Part shown: positions 7,871 to 16,675 of the stretch, in pieces
Layout of the letters: every line of letters starts with the position of its first letter
Position numbering within the stretch: the first letter of the stretch is position 1
NCBI RefSeq assembly: GCF_014696065.1
Contig: NZ_JACJPL010000020.1
Location: 62,001 to 126,000, forward strand
Length of the DNA: 64,000 nucleotides
DNA from: Leptolyngbya sp. FACHB-261
GTDB lineage: Bacteria; Cyanobacteriota; Cyanobacteriia; FACHB-261
Direction of reading: 5' to 3'
Made by a program: the position numbers and the translations under genes
The notes under the pieces: model-generated
Databases searched by the model: none
What the model was told of the DNA's origin: nothing
Seen by the model: the letters and a program-made list of their open reading frames with translations, nothing else

Positions 7871-8638
7871 ATGGTAAAAGACCTGTTTAGCGTCGAGAAT
7901 AAAGTTGTCTGTATCAGTGGCTCTAGCCGAGGATTGGGCAAAACGCTCGCTCAGGGGTTTGCGGAGCGAGGCGCGAAAGTGATTATTTGATCATGGGATA
8001 GTGAAGAACTGGCAAACACCAAGCAAGAGTTTGAGACACAGGGGCTATCGGTTGAGTCAGTGGTTCTAGATGTGCGAAATCAGGCCGACTGTCAACGCTT
8101 CGTAGCAACTGCTCTTGAGATACACGGAACCTTAGATGTCATGATCTGCAATGCTGGGACTGACATCATTAAACCTGCCGAACAATATGGAGAAAATGAG
8201 TGGGACAGAATTCTCGATATTAACCTGAGGGGTTACTACTTCTGCGCTCAATTTTCAGCACAGCACATGCTCAAAACGGGAAGTGGCAGCATTATTATGA
8301 CTTCCTCGATTGCGGGAAGTGCAGGAATTCCCGGACTTACCCCATACGCCGCCTCAAAAGGTGGAATTAATCAGCTAGTCCGCACAATGGCTGTAGAGTG
8401 GGCCCAGCGAGGGATTCGAGTCAATGCAATCGCTCCCGGCTACATCGAGAACATCATGGCAAATGTCAAATTTGATGAGAATGATCCCTATCAAAAGCGC
8501 GCAGTGACCTTCACGCCGATGGGACGACGAGGAGCGGTTCATGAATTTCTGGGCGCATATTTGTTTTTGGCAAGTGAAGCATCTTCTTACATTACAGGTG
8601 AGATTCTATACGTTGATGGTGGCTATCATGCTGCCTAG
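7871..8638 (+). pseudogene. SDR family oxidoreductase interrupted by in-frame TGA
   Basis: A short-chain dehydrogenase of 255 codons in one frame from ATG 7871, with a single TGA at 7988-7990. Before it lies the cofactor loop SGSSRGLGKTLAQG; after it NAGTDI, the active-site Tyr/Lys in YAASKGG, the structural IAPGY and the C-terminal YITGEILYVDGG. Everything else is well preserved, so one nonsense change is likely, at the end of beta-strand 2 after KVII. The fragment after the stop lacks the Rossmann loop and cannot bind NAD(P). Substrate unknown; it follows the HxlR gene. Confidence 0.85.
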
Positions 8639-8884
8639 GTCTATTTACTAGATAGGAGTAAATTGGCTGCCTAACAATCATACGAATTATGTGAAACTAA
8701 TTTCAATATGCAACTTTAGACCTTAGAACTACAACATCCTATCTGTTGGGTTCAAAGCTAGGTTCCCTTGAAATTAGGGATAGTAGCCCCTCAAGGATTT
8801 TGGTGATCGGCGCAGATAATTCGGAGTGTTTTAATAGGTGCTTTCTGCAGTTAGATGCACGTTAGACTTAGACAAATCTTCTGT

Positions 8885-9925
8885 ATGGTAATGAGCAAAA
8901 TACTTGAAGAGCGGCTTCAACAGGCCATGGATGATGATCCAGAAGAACAGAGGTGGTCGCGCTGGCTCTACGGCACAGATCATCCACCCACAATTGCTCA
9001 AGCTGTAGAGCAGTTTTGTCAATCTCATCTAAACTCTAGTGTTGCTAGCTGTGAGTTCTTTGTCCAGAGTGTTAGCTCGTCCTTGGGCCTCACTCTAGAC
9101 AATGGTGAGCGCGTTGTCATCAAAGTTCGCAGTCCTGGTAACATCTCCTTGGATGCCTTACAAGCTATAGGTTACATTCAGCACCAACTAGCATTACAAG
9201 GCTTTCCCTGCCCAAAAGTACGGGTTCAACCAAATCTTCTGCTCGAACGCTTTGCCTCCATTGAAGAGTTAATGGATATCGGAGAACATCAAGACGCCCA
9301 CCATCCCAACGTATGCAAAACTGTTGCAGAAGGTTTGGCAGACTTGCTCCAAAAACTTCAGCCATTTGCCAACGTTCCAGCACTGCCTTCAACTCAAATC
9401 ATGAAAGGGCAACTCTGGTGGAAAGCCCACATTCCTATATTTGCAGATTTCGCCTGTATTGAAGGAGCTAAATGGATTGATGAGATTGCCACTTCTGCAA
9501 AAGCCATCTTGGACGAGTCTTCCAGCTCACTAATTCTGGGGCATGCGGATTGGTCCGCTCAGAATATGCTGTTTAGTGGCAACCGTATCAGTGTTGTTTA
9601 CGATTGGGACAGCCTGCGACTAGAGACAGAACCATTTTTAGTCGGGGCTGCTGCTGCTACCTTTCCCTGCAACCACCTCATTGGCGTCGTGATGCCGCCT
9701 ACATTGGAGGAGACACAACACTTCGTTCAAGAATATGAAGCAGTTAGAAGCCACCCATTTTCTAAGTCTGAACGGCTAACTGTGTTTGCTGCAGCGTCAT
9801 ACTTGATGGCTTATATTGCGCGTTGCGAGCATTATTCTGATCCTCAAGGTAAGAATTATAACGGCAGCTTTCGACAAATCTTGCAGCAACACTCAAGGGC
9901 TTATACAAATCTCGGTCTGGATTGA
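8885..9925 (+). CDS. Aminoglycoside phosphotransferase/choline-kinase-like protein
   Basis: About 346 residues. The phosphotransferase catalytic loop is LGHADWSAQN (H-x-D-x4-N) and the metal-binding strand is VVYDWDSL. The N-terminal ATP lobe has GERVVIKVRSPG with the conserved lysine. These kinases phosphorylate small alcohols, including antibiotics, choline and sugars; the substrate here is unclear, so resistance should not be assumed. Several in-frame starts occur (8855, 8885, 8891). I use ATG 8885 because homologous folds begin close to the helix there. It is a single-gene unit. Confidence 0.7.
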   Translation: MVMSKILEERLQQAMDDDPEEQRWSRWLYGTDHPPTIAQAVEQFCQSHLNSSVASCEFFVQSVSSSLGLTLDNGERVVIKVRSPGNISLDALQAIGYIQHQLALQGFPCPKVRVQPNLLLERFASIEELMDIGEHQDAHHPNVCKTVAEGLADLLQKLQPFANVPALPSTQIMKGQLWWKAHIPIFADFACIEGAKWIDEIATSAKAILDESSSSLILGHADWSAQNMLFSGNRISVVYDWDSLRLETEPFLVGAAAATFPCNHLIGVVMPPTLEETQHFVQEYEAVRSHPFSKSERLTVFAAASYLMAYIARCEHYSDPQGKNYNGSFRQILQQHSRAYTNLGLD

Positions 9926-10201
9926 ACGCAGTATACTTCCCGTCCCACAGTTGCCGTACAAAGTGGGTTAGTTGAGCCCAAGAAGTTGCTTGCGGCAGGT
10001 GAACGGAAGCGTTGTGCTACTGTAAACCGTTGTTTGGCAAAACATCGTAATCAGGCATGACAACAGTACAAAAAAGCACTGCACCAGACACGCACTATGC
10101 TACCCTCCGTGTGCGTCGATGAATTCAGCTGCTAGACTGATTTGAACCGGACAGTCGGCTAACCTGCTACCTTTTAGAGGTAGATTCAGGAGCCGAGAAA
10201 A

Positions 10202-10861
10202 ATGGAAAAGGCCTTTGGGTTAGAGATTCCTGAAAACTTAGAAGATGCCTGTGAACTTAATCGGACAGCTCTGGTTGTTTACGATATGCAAATCGGCATT
10301 TTTACCCAGTTAAGTAATGGAGATACAATTAAGATAAAGGTTGTAGAGGTTCTGAAAGCAGCGCGAGAAGTTGGCTTACGCGTATTTTTTATGCGCCATA
10401 TGTCACTGCCCAAAGAGCTATCGGGTGTCTTTCAACTTAAGACGGCGAAGGCATGGCAGAGAGTGACTTCCGTCACTGATGTTAATCCTTGGTTCCTACC
10501 TGACGCACCAGGTTTTCAATTAATCCCTGAAGTAACACCACTGCCCTCTGAGGCAATTTTTGACAAAATCACGATGTCTGCCTTTGAGAGTACTCCTCTT
10601 AATATTGCTTTGCGCGACTGTGGGATTCAAACCGTCATCGTTGTAGGTGTGGCGACTGAAATTGGAATTGAGCCAACAATTCGCCATGGGGCCGATCTCG
10701 GATACATCCCCGTTATGGTTACTGATGCCTGTGGCGCAGGAGATGAAGAAGCGGGCCAGCGCGCAGTTGCCAGCCTTAAGTTCATGGGAGATGCCTTCTT
10801 CACGAATGTAGAGGAGATATGCTCAATCCTCCGCAAGAAGGCTGGAAGCCAGAGTTTATAA
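10202..10861 (+). CDS. Isochorismatase-like protein lacking the catalytic cysteine
   Basis: The 219 residues follow the cysteine-hydrolase fold with Asp28 (VVYDMQ) and Lys122 (IFDKITMSAF). At the usual nucleophile position in VVGVATEIGIEPTIRHG there is Gly155 rather than Cys. Relatives hydrolyse isochorismate, nicotinamide or amides through that cysteine, so this protein is probably not a canonical hydrolase. It may be a different subfamily or a binding protein. AGGAG precedes the ATG at a normal distance. A second, different isochorismatase-like gene lies 850 bases downstream. Confidence 0.75.
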   Translation: MEKAFGLEIPENLEDACELNRTALVVYDMQIGIFTQLSNGDTIKIKVVEVLKAAREVGLRVFFMRHMSLPKELSGVFQLKTAKAWQRVTSVTDVNPWFLPDAPGFQLIPEVTPLPSEAIFDKITMSAFESTPLNIALRDCGIQTVIVVGVATEIGIEPTIRHGADLGYIPVMVTDACGAGDEEAGQRAVASLKFMGDAFFTNVEEICSILRKKAGSQSL

Positions 10862-10994
10862 ACGATTGCGATGTAAAGCCTAACAGGCCCAATGCATCGG
10901 AACGAGTGAACTTGTTGTTGGAATACAAAGTTTGCTTGCGTCGAGTTGAGATTTCGCAATCAGCTGCACGTCGTAGCCGACAATGGAGGTATCG

Positions 10995-11618
10995 ATGAAG
11001 CTATACGAGTTCGGCCCAAACCGATCGATTCGTGTGCGTTGGATGCTCCAGGAGTTGGGTGTGGACTTCGAGTCCATTCCCGTCAATCTCATGGCTGGCG
11101 AACACCGACGCCCCGAGTTCCTCAAGATTAATCCTGCTGGCAAGATTCCTGTGCTCGTCGATGGCGACTTTGTTCTTACCGAATCCGTTGCGATCGTGCT
11201 CTACCTGGCCGAGAAGTACCCCGACAAGGGTCTGATGCCCACAGACCCCATACAGCGGGCGCAGGTCAGCCGATGGCTCCTGTTTACAGCGACCGAGTTA
11301 GAGCAGCCTCTGTGGCGCATCGCTCGTCACACGACGCTGTATCCGGAGGACCAGCGCCTGCCCGATGATATTCGCCTCGCCAGCCAAGATTTTAAGACCA
11401 TGGCAGACGTGCTGGAGAAACATATGCAACAGCGGCAGTTCGTCGTGGCTGACAGGGTAACGGTCGCCGATTTTGTAGTAGCCTACACGCTCGACTGGGC
11501 TAACGAGGCAAAGCTGCTGGACGGTTGCCCACAGCTGCTGGCCTATATGAAGCAGATGTATGCTCGCCCACATGCGGCTTCACGTATCGCTCAAGCGTTC
11601 GCCAGCGTCAAGGCTTGA
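10995..11618 (+). CDS. Glutathione S-transferase family protein
   Basis: The 207-residue protein opens with a thioredoxin-like domain (MKLYEFGPNRSIRVRWML) and the cis-proline/glutathione-site stretch GKIPVLVDGDFVLTESVAI. An all-helical C-terminal domain follows with VADRVTVADFVVAYTLDW. The Ser/Asn-type catalytic site (GPNRS) conjugates glutathione to electrophiles or reduces peroxides in the cytosol. GGAGG at 10985-10989 with five bases of spacing selects ATG 10995 over ATG 10983. Its G+C is visibly higher than flanking DNA, which hints at transfer. Confidence 0.85.
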   Translation: MKLYEFGPNRSIRVRWMLQELGVDFESIPVNLMAGEHRRPEFLKINPAGKIPVLVDGDFVLTESVAIVLYLAEKYPDKGLMPTDPIQRAQVSRWLLFTATELEQPLWRIARHTTLYPEDQRLPDDIRLASQDFKTMADVLEKHMQQRQFVVADRVTVADFVVAYTLDWANEAKLLDGCPQLLAYMKQMYARPHAASRIAQAFASVKA

Positions 11619-11705
11619 GGGACAGACGGCTGCCTCACTGCGCTGTGATAATCGATACTGAGTGATGAATGTTTCTGCTTCTAGCCAATGTAGATGGAGG
11701 TTAAG

Positions 11706-12266
11706 TTGACACGCATTCCATCCAATGCAGTTCTCATTATCATTGACGTGCAAAAGGCGATCGATCATCCCAGTTGGGGACGCCGTAACAATGACCAAGC
11801 TGAGACCAATATTGTGCAGTTACTGAGTGCTTGGCGTGAAACCCATCGCCCAGTTGTTCATGTTCGTCACCTTTCAACTGAACCAGGCTCAACCTATCGT
11901 CCAGGACAAGAAGGATGTGATTTTAAGGACGCAGTGCTTCCTAAAGCAGGCGAAGAAATCGTCGATAAACAAGTAAATTGTGCTTTTATTGGCACTGATT
12001 TGGAGCAGTGGCTCAGAAAAAATGGCTATCAGACCTTAGTAGTGACAGGTGTGATAACGAACAACTCTGTTGAGGCAACAGTCAGAGTAGCAGGCAATCT
12101 TGGTTTTGATACATATGTTGTTTCAGATGCTACGGCAACGTTTGACAAGATAGATTTAGATCAGAAGTTGCACCCAGCAGCGCTGGTTCATGCTCTTTCC
12201 TTGGCTAATATGCATCAAGAGTATGCAACGGTGATCGATACACAAACTCTGCTGCAAGGCTTGTAG
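11706..12266 (+). CDS. Isochorismatase family protein with Ser at the nucleophile site
   Basis: About 186 residues with Asp in IIIDVQKAID, Lys in VDKQVNCAFIGTDL, and VVTGVITNNSVEATVRVAG, where the residue matching the catalytic cysteine is serine. The GNLGFDTYVVSDATATF tail is typical of nicotinamidase-related cysteine hydrolases. The serine makes ordinary amidase chemistry uncertain, although I believe this variant is common in one subgroup. GGAGG at 11696-11700 is ideally spaced for TTG 11706; ATG 11694 overlaps the ribosome site. It follows the GST gene on the same strand. Confidence 0.75.
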   Translation: MTRIPSNAVLIIIDVQKAIDHPSWGRRNNDQAETNIVQLLSAWRETHRPVVHVRHLSTEPGSTYRPGQEGCDFKDAVLPKAGEEIVDKQVNCAFIGTDLEQWLRKNGYQTLVVTGVITNNSVEATVRVAGNLGFDTYVVSDATATFDKIDLDQKLHPAALVHALSLANMHQEYATVIDTQTLLQGL

Positions 12267-12394
12267 TTGTTGCAGCTCAATAATGCTCATGAATGCCAAT
12301 GTCTCCCGACTGCCGAGAGTGTATCGGTATGGTGCCAGTATTGACTGTGGCGGGTGATGGTCAACACTTTAGGTTCACTCATTCAACCTTCCAG

Positions 12395-12868
12395 ATGGAA
12401 AGAAACATTGTGATAGAGAGCAAATCAGAAGATGGCAGCGAATACATAAATTGCTCGTCGGAACTCGCTACCGATGCCGAACATTTGGACGTTCTCAAAG
12501 AGCTTATTCAACGTGAGCCAATTTTCCACCATCCTGAGTTTGGTACAACGCGCCAGGACTTTGAGAACATGACGGATGCCGCATTTTGGGAGGTCGGAGC
12601 ATCCGGTCGCTGCTATAGCCGAGAATACGTATTGGCAGAAGTAGTGAAGCGATATGAGAACTCGCAATACCGTGGAATACACTCTTCAACGGAAAACACT
12701 TGGGAGACAAAGGATTTCTGTTGTCGTGAGATCGCTCACGATAATTACCTCCTCACCTATACCCTTGTTCAAGAAGAGCGGGTAACTCGTCGCTCGACTC
12801 TCTGGCGACGGTCCAGTACCGGTTGGAAGATCCTGTATCATCAGGGAACGATTGTGCAGAATGAATAA
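12395..12868 (+). CDS. DUF4440 / NTF2-like domain protein
   Basis: From ATG 12395 the product is 157 residues. The domain begins at LDVLKELIQREPIFHHPEFG and ends RSTLWRRSSTGWKILYHQGT, the cone-shaped NTF2/DUF4440 fold whose pocket often binds small ligands. No catalytic residues can be assigned. The frame is open further upstream to 12293, but that part lacks family character and I see no ribosome site, so the start is uncertain. It precedes an NADAR gene by 33 bases and may be cotranscribed. Confidence 0.65.
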   Translation: MERNIVIESKSEDGSEYINCSSELATDAEHLDVLKELIQREPIFHHPEFGTTRQDFENMTDAAFWEVGASGRCYSREYVLAEVVKRYENSQYRGIHSSTENTWETKDFCCREIAHDNYLLTYTLVQEERVTRRSTLWRRSSTGWKILYHQGTIVQNE

Positions 12869-12901
12869 TATTTCTTCCGGCACATCTTGCTCTAAAAAGC
12901 C

Positions 12902-13351
12902 ATGACCCGCAGCATCAAGTTCTACCATCGAGATAAACCGTACGGATTCTTCTCAAACTTCTCTAAGCATGGGATCTTTCTTAAGGGAAAGGAGTGGCCG
13001 ACCAGTGAACACTACTTTCAGGCGCAGAAGTTCGAAGGGACGGAGCACGAGGAGCTAGTTCGGCTGGCGGCGACGCCAATGATGTGTGCTCAGATGGGTC
13101 GTGAGCGCAGCCGCCCGTTACGTCAGGACTGGGAAGCGGTCAAAGATGGGGTGATGCGAACAGCCCTGCATGCCAAGTTCACTCAGCACCCTGAGCTGCG
13201 CGACCAGCTACTAGCCACAGGCGATGCTTATCTGGTCGAGCACACCCAGAATGATAGCTACTGGGGCGATGGCGGTGACGGTAGCGGAAAGAACATGCTA
13301 GGCCGCATCTTGATGGAATTGCGCGACGAATTGCGCGGAGCTGTCCATTAA
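12902..13351 (+). CDS. NADAR family protein (YbiA-like N-glycosidase)
   Basis: The 149 residues are a full NADAR domain: FYHRDKPYGFFSNFSKHGI at the start, WPTSEHYFQAQKF with the conserved Glu and His, RSRPLRQDWEAVKDGVM, and the closing NDSYWGDGGDGSGKNMLGRI. YbiA-type enzymes cleave the N-glycosidic bond of early riboflavin-pathway intermediates, preventing damage from them. NADAR proteins also occur in NAD/ADP-ribose metabolism and anti-phage loci. Nothing nearby points to the second role. Start is ATG 12902, just after the DUF4440 gene. Confidence 0.85.
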   Translation: MTRSIKFYHRDKPYGFFSNFSKHGIFLKGKEWPTSEHYFQAQKFEGTEHEELVRLAATPMMCAQMGRERSRPLRQDWEAVKDGVMRTALHAKFTQHPELRDQLLATGDAYLVEHTQNDSYWGDGGDGSGKNMLGRILMELRDELRGAVH

Positions 13352-13515
13352 ATAAGGCATGCAATAAAGCAAGTCAGATAGAGACTCTTGGTAAAGCGAT
13401 GAAGTCACACTTTGATCGTTAAAGTAAAATTCTTGCAGATAATAATCTATGACCAGTGGGTAGTGAGAGGGCTAATTGAGTTGTTAGATTGCGTACTGTA
13501 CAAGAACAGATTTAT

Positions 13516-14391
13516 TTAATTCGCTCTGTAAGCTGTGGGTGTTATACCTGTAAGCTGCCGGAACTGTTTGCTCAAATGGCTATGGCTGTTGAACCCACAT
13601 AGAAAGGCAATTTCCATAATTGATTGGTCTGTCTGTTTCAACAGTTGCTTTGCCCGTTCTACTCGTTGCTGGAGCAAGTATTGATAGGGAGCTGTGCCAA
13701 TTGACTGCTTGAATAGGTGGCTAAAATGAAATTGGCTCATACCCAGCAATGCTGCTAAATCTGCAAGCTTAATATCTTAATCTAGATGTTCGTTGACATA
13801 TTCCAAGACCTGAAGTAGTTGACGCTCAGGTAAACCACCCTCGTAGGTGGAAAGGCGAGGTTTGACAGCAGCATATTGTCTCAGCAAATGCACTGCTAAG
13901 ACATTTGCCAGCGATTCGATATAGAGCCTGCCGCCTAAATTCTCTTGTCTGAGCTCAGCGAGCAGCAGCATACCAATCGCCTCAATTTGAGGATCACGAA
14001 TCCGAAATTCAAGGCGTAGTTCAAGCTGATCAGGATTTATCGCAAGGGCTTCTCTAGCAACGCTTTGGATAAAGCGAGATGTAATGCGAATCTGTAAGTA
14101 GTGGTCATCTCTATCCCAACGGGCGAAAAAGGGTATCTTCGCGGGCGTGATCGAGATGTCTCCTTTCCCGTGCAGTCCTGCATAGGTCTTGCCACCCTTG
14201 ATTTGCAGTAAGCGTACTGGGCGAGGTGCCAGAGACAAACAAATCGCATTTTCATCACTGTAATGGCAGCTTCCTTCACCTGGAGGGTATTGGAACTGCT
14301 CAACCAGAATGTTTTCCCACCCCTGGGTTTGGCTAGACAAGATGGGTGAGCTGGTCGTCTCTGTCTGACAGGTCACTGGAGTTTTCATCAT
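13516..14391 (-). pseudogene. AraC family regulator interrupted by in-frame TAA
   Basis: The gene reads in one frame from ATG 14391 to 13516 except for TAA at 13777-13779. The N-terminal 204 residues form a ligand-binding region that ends YVNEHLD. Beyond the stop comes DIKLADLAALLGMSQFHF and the second helix-turn-helix IAFLCGFNSHSHLSKQF. Homologous regulators usually have a polar residue, often Gln, at the stop position, so a single CAA-to-TAA change explains it. Without readthrough the DNA-binding domain is lost. It faces the azoreductase gene across 160 bases and was probably its regulator. Confidence 0.85.
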
Positions 14392-14539
14392 GCCAAGCCA
14401 ACTCGTCTAGCCCTGATTGTATTCACTTTTAGATGTCTTCTGTCGGGCCACCTGAAAATTGACCGCAAGATTTTGATAGTGTCACAGGAATCAAATAGCT
14501 AAGCACAGGGAAAATTTTTACGCTGGAATAGTGATTGAC

Positions 14540-14545
14540 CAGGAG
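14540..14545 (+). promoter_or_regulatory. Strong ribosome binding site of azoreductase gene
   Basis: AGGAGG lies five bases before ATG 14551, the best Shine-Dalgarno match in this part of the window; it fixes the start and predicts high translation. Confidence 0.7.
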
Positions 14546-14550
14546 GAACT

Positions 14551-15183
14551 ATGGCACATCTATTACACCTTGATTCTAGTCCGCGCGGTGAACGGTCCCA
14601 CTCTCGCCAGATGACTAAAGAGTTTGTTGAACAATGGAAACAAGTCAACTCTGGTGACACTGTTACCTATCGGGATATTGGACACAATCCCGTTCCTCAT
14701 GTAGATGAACCGTGCATTGCAGCAGCATTCACTCCACCTGAACAGCGTACCTCCGAACTGTGGAAATCGATTCGAATTAGCGATCAGCTAGTAGACGAAT
14801 TCTTAGCTGCTGATGTGTACGTAATTGGTGTTCCCATGTACAACTTCAGCGTTCCCAGTACATTCAAGGCTTATATTGACCAGATTGTGCGCATAGGGAG
14901 AACTGTTGAGTTTGAACCAGATGATTCCGCCAATGGTTTCAAACCGCTGGTTCTGGGTAAGAAGATGTTTATCATCGAATCGCGAGGAGATTCTGGATTT
15001 AGACCCGGTGGGCGATACGAGAAGATGAATCATCACGACCCCTACCTTGTCACAGTCTTTGGGTTTATTGGCATCACTGACATCACCTTTATTCATGTTG
15101 AAAACGATGAGTATGGTGGGCAAAAGTTAGCGGATTCGATCGCCAATGCTCGTATCCAAATTGCTGAACTGGTGAGAAGCTAA
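14551..15183 (+). CDS. azoR: FMN-dependent NADH-azoreductase
   Basis: The 210-residue flavodoxin-like protein has the FMN phosphate loop LDSSPRGERSHSR and the family hallmark VPMYNFSVPSTFKAYIDQIVR, followed by FIIESRGDSGF. AzoR/AcpD enzymes are cytosolic flavin dimers that reduce azo dyes and quinones with NAD(P)H and protect against quinone stress. The stop at 15183 lies four bases before the next gene, so the two form an operon. A divergent, broken AraC gene lies upstream and probably once controlled it. Confidence 0.9.
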   Translation: MAHLLHLDSSPRGERSHSRQMTKEFVEQWKQVNSGDTVTYRDIGHNPVPHVDEPCIAAAFTPPEQRTSELWKSIRISDQLVDEFLAADVYVIGVPMYNFSVPSTFKAYIDQIVRIGRTVEFEPDDSANGFKPLVLGKKMFIIESRGDSGFRPGGRYEKMNHHDPYLVTVFGFIGITDITFIHVENDEYGGQKLADSIANARIQIAELVRS

Positions 15184-15187
15184 GGTG

Positions 15188-15691
15188 ATGCTGCAACAAC
15201 TGACTCAACAACATTTCGCATTGAAGCTTTTCTCTGCATTGGGCTGCGGGCTAGTGGCCGGAATCTTCTTCGCCTTCTCGTCCTTCGTGATGAGCGCTCT
15301 TGCCCGCCTCGAACCGGCGCAGGGTATTGCTGCGATGCAAGCCATCAACATCACGGTGATCAATCCGTTGTTCATGGCAGTGTTCTTGGGAACGGCTGCG
15401 ACTTGCTCCCTGACTTGCTCCCTTCTGGGTGTTTCTTCGTTTTTTAGGTGGCATCAACCCGGTACCGCCTACCTGCTCCTTGGCAGCCTGCTCTATCTCG
15501 TTGGCACATTAGGCGTGACAATCGTGTTTAACGTACCGCTAAACGATGTGTTGGCAACTGTGGAGCCGGACAGCGCCAGCGGCGCTAACCTATGGGCCAA
15601 CTACCTTGCCAACTGGACGCTCTGGAATCACATTCGGACAGCAGCGGCGCTTGCGGCAGCTGCATCGCTCATGGCTGCGCTCTGTTATTGA
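15188..15691 (+). CDS. DUF1772 (anthrone-oxygenase-like) membrane protein
   Basis: The 168 residues have four hydrophobic helices, near residues 20-40, 58-80, 92-115 and 145-167. The fourth-helix approach ANYLANWTLWNHIRTAAAL with its W-N-H-x-R motif is typical of DUF1772/anthrone-oxygenase-like proteins. Some members oxidise aromatic polyketides; most are uncharacterised. It is probably cotranscribed with azoR, which suggests a shared role in quinone or aromatic detoxification. Start may be ATG 15188 or GTG 15185. Confidence 0.8.
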   Translation: MLQQLTQQHFALKLFSALGCGLVAGIFFAFSSFVMSALARLEPAQGIAAMQAINITVINPLFMAVFLGTAATCSLTCSLLGVSSFFRWHQPGTAYLLLGSLLYLVGTLGVTIVFNVPLNDVLATVEPDSASGANLWANYLANWTLWNHIRTAAALAAAASLMAALCY

Positions 15692-15893
15692 ACGGTGCAG
15701 TTGTATAAATCGGGAAGAATGTGCCACTCGTTCAATTATGATCTCGGCGCAATCTCTATCAAGTTTTAGAAACAGCGAGATGTAAGCAGAAGAGGCTTTG
15801 TAAAACTGTCGCCAACCTTTTTACTCGAGCTAGAGACGGTATGATTAAGACACTGCAAGCAGAACATTGGCCTTACATCTACGAGAACCGCGT

Positions 15894-16580
15894 ATGGTGA
15901 TGGTTCTAGAGAAAGTCGTTCCCTTCGGTCGCTCGTTGGATGAATATGTCAAGATGTTCAATCTGACTGTTACTGATTTGGCCGGGAACATCCTTGGGGT
16001 TGGTGATGGTCCTGCCAGCTTCAACGCCGAGGGAACCAACCTTGGCTACAAAATCACCTCAATAGACCCAATCTATACCTTTACCGGGCAGGAAATTGAG
16101 TCGAGATTTTATGCCGTTGTTGATGATATTATTGACCAAATTAAGGTAACCGCTAACGATTGGGTTTGGTCTTATCATCATTCACCCGAGGAGTTAAGAG
16201 CAAATCGAGTGCAAGTGCTCAACACCTTTTTGCAAGATTACAAGGTAGGTCAAAACGCAGGTCGCTACCTCTGCGGTGAGCTACCCATATTGCCATTTTC
16301 AGACGATCAGTTTTCACTGGCCCTCTGCTCTCATTTCCTATTTCTATACTCCGACCATTTTGATGAAGAGTTTCATTTAAACTCAGTCAAAGAGATGTTA
16401 CGGGTTGCATCGGAAGTGAGAGTATTTCCATTGCTGACACTCATGTTTCAGCGTTCGCAACATCTAAATAAAATCATTCATTCGGTTTCAAACTTGGGCT
16501 GCTCTGCATCTATACAAAAAGTGCCCTACGAATTGCAACCTGGTGGCAATGAGATGTTGGTCATTCGTAGAGCGTTTTAA
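15894..16580 (+). CDS. Methyltransferase-like protein of a cyanobacterial family
   Basis: About 228 residues. ILGVGDGPASFNAEGT looks like a modified SAM-binding motif I, and YKITSIDPIY ends a second strand in an acidic motif II. FSLALCSHFLFLYSDHF resembles motif IV. The pattern fits a SAM-dependent methyltransferase family with a GDGPASFN signature that I associate with cyanobacteria and proteobacteria. No substrate is known. I prefer ATG 15894 or 15900; TTG 15867 is also open. It precedes another methyltransferase on the same strand. Confidence 0.65.
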   Translation: MVMVLEKVVPFGRSLDEYVKMFNLTVTDLAGNILGVGDGPASFNAEGTNLGYKITSIDPIYTFTGQEIESRFYAVVDDIIDQIKVTANDWVWSYHHSPEELRANRVQVLNTFLQDYKVGQNAGRYLCGELPILPFSDDQFSLALCSHFLFLYSDHFDEEFHLNSVKEMLRVASEVRVFPLLTLMFQRSQHLNKIIHSVSNLGCSASIQKVPYELQPGGNEMLVIRRAF

Positions 16581-16675
16581 TTCACTGAGTATAGCTATCA
16601 GCCTATAAATTTAGATTCGGTTGTAATTGGAAAACTGCGTGACACAGTAGATGTTTATAAAGTCTCATTAGCCCT

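Noticed and set aside
7988-7990. TGA in the SDR gene as selenocysteine or another recoded codon
   Set aside because: SDR enzymes have no selenocysteine position here, no SECIS-like stem follows at once, and a neighbouring gene carries a TAA of the same kind. Nonsense mutation is simpler.
1900-11000. Integron cassette array suggested by repeated GTTAGGC/GTTAGAC and GCCTAAC words between small genes
   Set aside because: No paired inverse-core and core sites spaced as in attC could be found, the two words near 3837 and 3903 face the same way, and no integrase gene is visible.
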